This document shows, in pieces, positions 14,076-19,400 of a DNA stretch of 21,614 bases. This stretch comes from a virus. The stretch is taken from the IMG/VR virus record IMGVR_UViG_3300032006_000107, positions 1-21,614 of that record; one strand, written 5' to 3'. A program made the translations under genes and the position numbers. Position 1 is the stretch's first letter. The number at the start of each line of letters is the position of its first letter. Below the pieces are notes generated by a model. That model saw only the letters and a program-made list of their open reading frames with translations. It ran no database searches and was not told the origin of the DNA.

Positions 14076-14735
14076 ATGAAAAAAATATTTAAAAGTAATA
14101 AATTAAAATACTTTATATGGATACTGATAGCAATATCATCATGTATTATATCTTTCGGTTTTGGAACTTTTAAACCAAACTATTATATTATAGATAAAAT
14201 AACTGAACGTGTTGAGATAGAACAATCTAGAATAGCAGTTAAATTAGGGCTACATGAACCAGAATTTGTTTATACCGATAAAAAGAGCTTTGTTGAGGCT
14301 GTAAGGAAATGTGTTAATTACATTAATTTTACAACACCTCATAGCCAGCGAGTCCCATCTTTAATAATAGAAGCTCAAGCAGGATTAGAATCAGGCTGGG
14401 GAACAAGTAGATTTGCAATAGAAGGAAATGCACTATTCGGTGTTAGAACTTGGGATCCTAAAGTTCCACAAATAAAACCTAAAGATATTCCAAATGCCGA
14501 CTTTGGTGTCAAAGTCTATAAAACAAAATGTTTATCAATTCAAGATTATGTTGACTTGTTAAATAGTCATCCAGCATACGAAGATTTTAGAAATTTAAGA
14601 ATGGATATGGTTGACGCAGGAATTTACGATTATAATAAATTAATTGATACACTAGATCTATTTTCAACAAATCCTGATTATACTAAATTGTTAAAAGCAA
14701 CTGTAGAAAAATTAAAGGTTATAACTGCAAACTAA
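14076..14735 (+). CDS. Membrane-anchored Bax/FlgJ-like N-acetylglucosaminidase (probable muralytic enzyme)
   Basis: A 219-aa protein with a basic start and one TM or signal-anchor segment (about 11-32, YFIWILIAISSCIISFGFG), then a glucosaminidase domain. Landmarks are SLIIEAQAGLESGWGTS (95-111) with the catalytic-glutamate candidate E105, GNALFGVRTW (117-126), FGVKVYKT and LSIQDYVDLLNSHPAYEDFR (153-172). This layout is that of Bax/FlgJ-type beta-N-acetylglucosaminidases (GH73-like), which cut the peptidoglycan glycan chain. The N-terminal anchor would export it through Sec, like a signal-arrest endolysin. It starts a cluster with a lipoprotein and small membrane proteins, consistent with host lysis. 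No Shine-Dalgarno sequence precedes the start. Confidence 0.85.
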   Translation: MKKIFKSNKLKYFIWILIAISSCIISFGFGTFKPNYYIIDKITERVEIEQSRIAVKLGLHEPEFVYTDKKSFVEAVRKCVNYINFTTPHSQRVPSLIIEAQAGLESGWGTSRFAIEGNALFGVRTWDPKVPQIKPKDIPNADFGVKVYKTKCLSIQDYVDLLNSHPAYEDFRNLRMDMVDAGIYDYNKLIDTLDLFSTNPDYTKLLKATVEKLKVITAN

Positions 14736-14738
14736 ATA
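14731..14738 (+). promoter_or_regulatory. Weak late-promoter-like octamer ACTAAATA
   Basis: One core mismatch to NATAAATA. It contains the stop codon of the Bax-like gene and lies 6 nt before the ATG at 14745, which has no Shine-Dalgarno sequence. Tentative on its own. Confidence 0.3.
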
Positions 14739-14744
14739 TAATAA

Positions 14745-15011
14745 ATGAAAAATATATTAAAATGGCATAAAGGACGAATAGACTGGTTTAAAAGAAAAAC
14801 TGGTATTTCGGATTATGGATTATTATGGTACACATTTTTTAAAGGTGTACTAATAGGTATAATAATTATGCTATTATCAGGTTGTACGGGAACACAAACA
14901 AAACCTACATTAGGCGGAGTTGGGAAAGCACTTAATTGTATGTTTCAACCAGATGATGAATGGTGTATTAAAGAACGAGAAAGACAAAAAGGTGAAGACG
15001 AATGGAAATAA
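14745..15011 (+). CDS. Predicted lipoprotein, possible outer-spanin-like
   Basis: An 88-aa protein with an unusually long basic N-region (1-25), a hydrophobic stretch (32-44, FKGVLIGIIIMLL) and lipobox LSGC with C47. The mature part is 41 residues, charged, with two cysteines (NCMF, EWCI). Its place 9 nt after a muralytic enzyme is where phages often keep spanin lipoproteins, but there is no accompanying inner-membrane spanin and the mature part is short, so this role is only suggested. It could also be a single-pass membrane protein in which the lipobox is fortuitous. The next gene overlaps its end by 10 nt. Confidence 0.6.
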   Translation: MKNILKWHKGRIDWFKRKTGISDYGLLWYTFFKGVLIGIIIMLLSGCTGTQTKPTLGGVGKALNCMFQPDDEWCIKERERQKGEDEWK

Positions 15012-15205
15012 AACGTTCATATGGTATGGGGAAATCATTAGCTAATATCATGAGACTATCAGGAACTTTATCCACAGAAGATCATGCAGTTGTTGAACCT
15101 GTGGCAAAAACCGGCCTTAAACAGAGTAGATTAAAACAAAAAACTCTTATACCACCGTTTTGCGACCCTAATGGCAAGGGCAAAAAAGTCAATATTACTA
15201 TCTAA
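15002..15205 (+). CDS. Small protein of unknown function (67 aa)
   Basis: A 67-aa basic, soluble protein without membrane segments or motifs I recognise; it contains GMGKSLANIMRLSG near the start and ends in GKGKKVNITI. It overlaps the preceding lipoprotein gene by 10 nt, with AAGGTGAAG upstream as a possible ribosome binding site, so it is likely translated from the same message. It is retained as a gene because of this tight packing and the absence of any better frame. Confidence 0.5.
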   Translation: MEIKRSYGMGKSLANIMRLSGTLSTEDHAVVEPVAKTGLKQSRLKQKTLIPPFCDPNGKGKKVNITI

Positions 15206-15217
15206 TATTAAAAAACA

Positions 15218-15225
15218 GCTAAATA
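15218..15225 (+). promoter_or_regulatory. Late-promoter-like octamer GCTAAATA
   Basis: One mismatch to NATAAATA, located 34 nt before the ATG at 15260. The leader includes an AGGAG ribosome binding site (15246-15250). Tentative. Confidence 0.35.
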
Positions 15226-15259
15226 TATACTAGACTACCATTTCGAGGAGACCCATCTA

Positions 15260-15559
15260 ATGTTTAAATGGCTTAAAGAAGTCTTTTTTGGAGAAATTCA
15301 AAAACCAAAGATTATAGAGGAAAAACGTGACCCATCAGTTTCTATTGATAATCACGTAACTCATTGGTCTAAAAAAACAATGACACCTCAAAAACCTTTT
15401 GGAAAGAGAGTTTCAAAAAAAGCAAAATCACATACTAAAGCCCAACTTTCTAAAATGACTAAAAAAGATTTAGAAGCTTTAGGAAGAAAGCAAGGTATTG
15501 AATTGGACCGTAGACTTGTTAAATCGAAGTTAGTCGATCAACTACACAAAGCATTGTAA
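15260..15559 (+). CDS. Small protein with C-terminal HeH/SAP-like motif
   Basis: A 99-aa protein. The first 60 residues are basic and probably flexible, opening with MFKWLKEVFFGE (an amphipathic start similar to that of the next gene, MFEWIKERFEE). The C-terminal 36 residues, from LSKMTKKDLEALGRKQGIEL to LVDQLHKAL, read as a helix-extension-helix of the SAP/LEM/Rho-N type, which typically binds nucleic acid. AGGAG is well placed upstream of the ATG. It is separated by 11 nt from the following two-TM gene. A DNA- or RNA-binding role is inferred from the motif; no specific function is known. Confidence 0.65.
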   Translation: MFKWLKEVFFGEIQKPKIIEEKRDPSVSIDNHVTHWSKKTMTPQKPFGKRVSKKAKSHTKAQLSKMTKKDLEALGRKQGIELDRRLVKSKLVDQLHKAL

Positions 15560-15570
15560 GGAGTATTATT

Positions 15571-15735
15571 ATGTTTGAATGGATCAAAGAACGTTTTGAA
15601 GAACGCACATCATGGAATGGTATTATCATTGGTGGTGCGGCGTTATTAGTTATTCTCGGCATTGTACCGTTTAATAGTGTTATACTATGGGGTGCTCTTG
15701 CATGGGGCGTTTATAATATTTGGAAATCAGAATAA
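15571..15735 (+). CDS. Small two-TM membrane protein (54 aa), possible holin-like
   Basis: A 54-codon gene behind a strong AAGGAG (15558-15563, overlapping the previous stop). It begins MFEWIKERFEERTSW, an amphipathic charged helix, then a hydrophobic segment at about 17-33 (GIIIGGAALLVILGIVP) and a second at 36-50 (SVILWGALAWGVYNI), ending WKSE. Two short TM segments in a tiny protein within the region of a cell-wall hydrolase and a lipoprotein make a pinholin/holin-like role conceivable. The same shape also fits generic small phage membrane proteins, so the function stays open. Confidence 0.65.
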   Translation: MFEWIKERFEERTSWNGIIIGGAALLVILGIVPFNSVILWGALAWGVYNIWKSE

Positions 15736-15762
15736 TTTTCAATTACAATTTAGATTAGTGTG

Positions 15763-15792
15763 GATCGACATCATAGTTTAGTGATGTCGATC
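15763..15792. terminator. Perfect 11-bp hairpin between convergent genes, possible bidirectional terminator
   Basis: GATCGACATCA (15763-15773) and TGATGTCGATC (15782-15792) form a perfect stem around an 8-nt loop. The hairpin lies between the plus-strand gene ending at 15735 and the minus-strand gene ending at 15771, whose last codons it includes. There is no T-run on either side, so it is not a classical intrinsic terminator. It may stabilise 3' ends or pause polymerase. Confidence 0.45.
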
Positions 15793-16058
15793 ATACTATC
15801 TACTCTTAAGTTCAATCTTTTACGTTGTTCGACCCCTCGTTTTTGAGCAAATCTTTTAGGATCACATTTAGGGCAAACGTGCGAATAATCGTCGCATAGC
15901 CTTTTAGGGTCTATACGGCCTTTATCTCTAGTGAATTCTTCACTACAATTATCACATTTAAATATTACTAAGGTCTTTTTACGTTTATAAGGATGGTGTT
16001 CGCCCTTTATACCTTTACGCATAAAGTATTGAATCGTTTGTTCTGTTCTTATAAACAT
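15771..16058 (-). CDS. Small zinc-finger-like protein
   Basis: A 95-aa basic protein with paired cysteines: CDNC (35-38) and CPKC (62-65), plus C55, suggesting one structural zinc (C4 ribbon). FKCDNCSEEFTRDKGRI and HVCPKCDPKRF read like a short zinc ribbon of the kind found in phage homing- or transcription-associated small proteins. No catalytic motif is visible, so a nucleic-acid-binding role is the simplest guess. It is the second minus-strand gene in the window and ends in the hairpin it shares with the preceding plus-strand gene. There is no Shine-Dalgarno sequence; the start lies 5 nt after a TATAAATA octamer. Confidence 0.7.
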   Translation of the reverse strand: MFIRTEQTIQYFMRKGIKGEHHPYKRKKTLVIFKCDNCSEEFTRDKGRIDPKRLCDDYSHVCPKCDPKRFAQKRGVEQRKRLNLRVDSMIDITKL

Positions 16059-16063
16059 AAAAG

Positions 16064-16071
16064 TATTTATA
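16064..16071 (-). promoter_or_regulatory. T4-type late promoter TATAAATA on the minus strand
   Basis: An exact match to the T4 late octamer, continuing as TATAAATACTTTT (12 of 13 to the extended T4 consensus TATAAATACTATT), 5 nt before the ATG of the zinc-finger gene. If spaced as in T4, the transcript would begin at that ATG. Confidence 0.6.
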
Positions 16072-16098
16072 GAATTACATTAGGATCCTAGACTTATT

Positions 16099-16106
16099 GA
16101 TAAATA
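16099..16106 (+). promoter_or_regulatory. T4-type late promoter GATAAATA for the Fe-S carrier / structural gene
   Basis: An exact match to NATAAATA, 20 nt upstream of the ATG at 16127, with AAAGGA (16115-16120) as ribosome binding site in the short leader. It is divergent from the minus-strand octamer at 16064-16071. Confidence 0.55.
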
Positions 16107-16126
16107 TATAGGACAAAGGAAAAATT

Positions 16127-16450
16127 ATGGCAATAGTAACATTGACAGATTCAGCAAAAGAACAGATGAATCATATGCTTAAAGAGACGAAGAAACCGGC
16201 TGTACGCCTATCTATGAAGGGTGGCGGGTGTGCAGGAATGCAATACGACTGGACTATGTCTGACACTATTGAAGATAAAGACGAGATTATACAATTAGAA
16301 AATGGTAAATTTTGTATTGATACTTTAAGTCAAATGTACTTAATAGGATCAACAATTAATTATAAGAAAGAAGTTTTTGGATCATTTTTTGATATTTCAA
16401 ACCCTGCAACTACATCAAGTTGTGGTTGCGGTGAATCCGTAGGATTTTAG
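16127..16450 (+). CDS. A-type Fe-S cluster carrier (IscA/ErpA/HesB-like)
   Basis: A 107-aa protein, the usual length of the family. It opens VTLTDSAKEQMNHML, has VRLSMKGGGCAGMQYDW with the first cluster cysteine C35, and ends SSCGCGESVGF with C99 and C101, giving the three conserved cysteines of A-type carriers. IDTLSQMYLIGSTINY fits the HesB core (I-D-x-x-S...L-G-x-x-I-D-Y). Such proteins hold and pass on [2Fe-2S]/[4Fe-4S] clusters. Homologues are known from marine T4-like phages. It lies 2 nt before the start of a giant structural gene and shares its late-type promoter, so the cluster could serve a virion protein as easily as host metabolism. Confidence 0.92.
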   Translation: MAIVTLTDSAKEQMNHMLKETKKPAVRLSMKGGGCAGMQYDWTMSDTIEDKDEIIQLENGKFCIDTLSQMYLIGSTINYKKEVFGSFFDISNPATTSSCGCGESVGF

Positions 16451-16452
16451 TA

Positions 16453-19400
16453 ATGGCAAAACAAAATGTTAATATAGGTGTAGAAGGTAACGACGGTACT
16501 GGTGATAGTATACGTGAGGCGTTTCGTAAAGCTAATGAGAACTTTACAGAACTTTATGCTGTCTTTGGACAAGGCGGACAAATATCTTTTAGATCATTAA
16601 GTGATGTTCCAGATCAATTAGGAGCATATAAAGTACCACAATCAAATGCCGCTGGCGACCAAATACTAATGAAAAGTATTGTTGGTGGTTTAGGTATTAC
16701 TGTTGATTCATTAAATGACGAACAAATTAAAATTAGTAATACTGGAACTATTATTAGTACAGACATTACTCCTGCATTAGGCGGACCATTAAATGCGGCT
16801 AACCAAGCTATTGCTAATCCAAATATTTCTTCCGCGGCTGTAACTGCTCTAAACGTAGCACATGGTACAACATTTACATTAGACGATTTAGTTATTACAC
16901 GTGGCTATGCTGACAGTAGATATTTACGTTCAGCAGGTGGACCAGGAAGTGCTGGCCAAGTTAGAGTACGTAATGAACCACCAAATGCTAATTCTTATAC
17001 ATTTACTATTGAGTCATTTTCGAATGGTGATATTATTGCAACTAATCACGGATTTGAAACTAGTTCAAATGGTATTGCGTACAGATATAATTCAACAGGA
17101 ACTGATGCTACAAATTTATCAACAGGAACAACTTATTATCTAAGATATGTTACAGCTGATCAATTAAGTATTCATACATCAGAAGCTGAAGCACAAAACA
17201 ACGATGATAGTACAAGAGTAAAAATTGTTGCGTCGGGTGGAACTGGCACACAAACAATGTTCGATGCCGCATACGATAGTGTATTAACCGGCAACTGGGT
17301 TTCAACTGAAGCATTACCGAGAAAATCTGTAGTAAGACGCGAAGGCGATACAATGACTGGAGCGTTGCTCTTACATGATCATCCAGGTGCTCATGCAGGT
17401 GCTACTCCACAATCACCATATGCACATAGTCTTATAACACAAAATAAAGAATACCTAGCTGATGAAGTTATGGCTTGGTTTGATCAACAAAATCCAGGTG
17501 TACATACTACAGCTAGACATGAAAAATGTGAACGAGATACAAAATATAATATTGATGCAATTGCACACGATATTAAGTTTGGTGGTAATGCAGAAGTAAT
17601 TAGAACAGGTAAAATTTATTGGGATGGCGCTAGTTCACAATTAGGCGCAGGTGAAATAGCTTATGCTGTAAGTGTTAATGATAAATTACGTGATATTATT
17701 AAAGATTTTATCTTAACAAATACTGCATATACATCTTTACAAACAGTTACTACACAGAAAACTATAGCAAACAATGGTGAAACAGGTTCAGGTGATAGAG
17801 TAACAGAACTAGTTAGTATTCTAAACGCAATTATACAAACAGGAACATATACAGGTGCTACAATACCTACTCCTAATCCTGATTCATTACAAGCGGCATC
17901 AAAATACTATGTTGATAATTCTGCACACGCATCACACACAAACTTATATGTAAGTTCATTTGGTGATGACACAATGCGTGGTGTACCTAAAGGTAATGAA
18001 GGTAGAGCTTGGAACTATGCATACAAAACTGTTTCGGCGGCGGCACTTAAAGCTGAAGAAATAACTGATACTGCACCAACTGGCATTGGACCTTATGTAC
18101 AAGACATTACTTATAATGCAGGAAATAATAAAGCACAAGTAACAACAACCGGCGTAAAAAACAGTAGTGGCTATGAAGAAGTAAAAATATTAACAGATGC
18201 TAATAGAAAATTTATTATTGCAGAGACAATTGCATATATTAATCAAACATATCCAGATCATGTATATTCAAAAGATTTATGTGAAAGAGATTTAGGTTAC
18301 ATCCTAGACGGTATTGTATTAGATCTCTTAGATGGTACTACTGCAAACTATCATTCAATTAATGCTGGTTATAGATATTATAGTTCTGTAAGTGGACAAC
18401 GAGCAAGAACAACACAACAGACACAAACACTTGCGGCACAGCAATTTGCTAAATCTTTACATAATAAGATTATAACAAATACAACTGAAACAACTTTATA
18501 CCAACAAACTTACTCACAAGTTATTGACGCAGGTCAAGTAGTTGACGCTGTTGGACAAACATCAGTTGGAGCAAAATGGGATATCATTACAGCTCTTATA
18601 ACTGGACCTAGTTATAAATCAGCTCCACAACTTGTTGAAGGTAGTACTTGGGAAATTACTATTTCAAATGGTAGTCAAGGATATTGTGACCAAGCTAATC
18701 CTTTAAACAATGATCTTATTCCAGGTAAACTTATAAGAGGTAAAACTTCTAAGGCAGTTGGACGAATTGTAAAATATACAAATGGTGCAGTTGATGATAC
18801 AATTGAATTAGAATTATTAGAACCTCTAACATACACTTTAGGTGAAGAATTAGAATTTGGTTACAAAGTTAAAGATCCACAAATTACTATTCATATAGAA
18901 AGTGGAACATACTTTGAACATTATCCAATTAAAGTTAGCAATAACGTTTCATTAAAAGGTGATGAATTTAGACGTGTAATTATTAAACCTAAACCAGGAG
19001 TATCAGAAAGTCCTTGGGCGGCAATACATTTTTATAGAGATCCTGTATTTGATGGAATAGCAGTACAAACTAAACAGAATCCAAATGCAACTGAACTAAT
19101 AACTTTAAACAAAGAATTTATTAAAGATGAAGTTCTTTCATATATTAATACAACATATCCTAGCTTCCTTACTAATAGTCAAGCTCAAAAATGTGAAAGG
19201 GATATGGGATATATTCTTGATGGACTTGTTTTTGATTTAAGATGGGGCGGAAATTCTAAAACTCATCTTAATGCTGACAAGTATTGGGATGGAGCAACAT
19301 CACAGGTTTCAGGACAACAAACAGAAACAGGTGCGGCAATACTTAAAATGAAAGAAATTTTAGGTTTTGTTTTAACTAATGCGGCCTGGACACCTACACA

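Noticed and set aside
16901-18138. Short frames within the giant structural gene on both strands
   Set aside because: Shadows of a continuous frame from 16453 to the window end.
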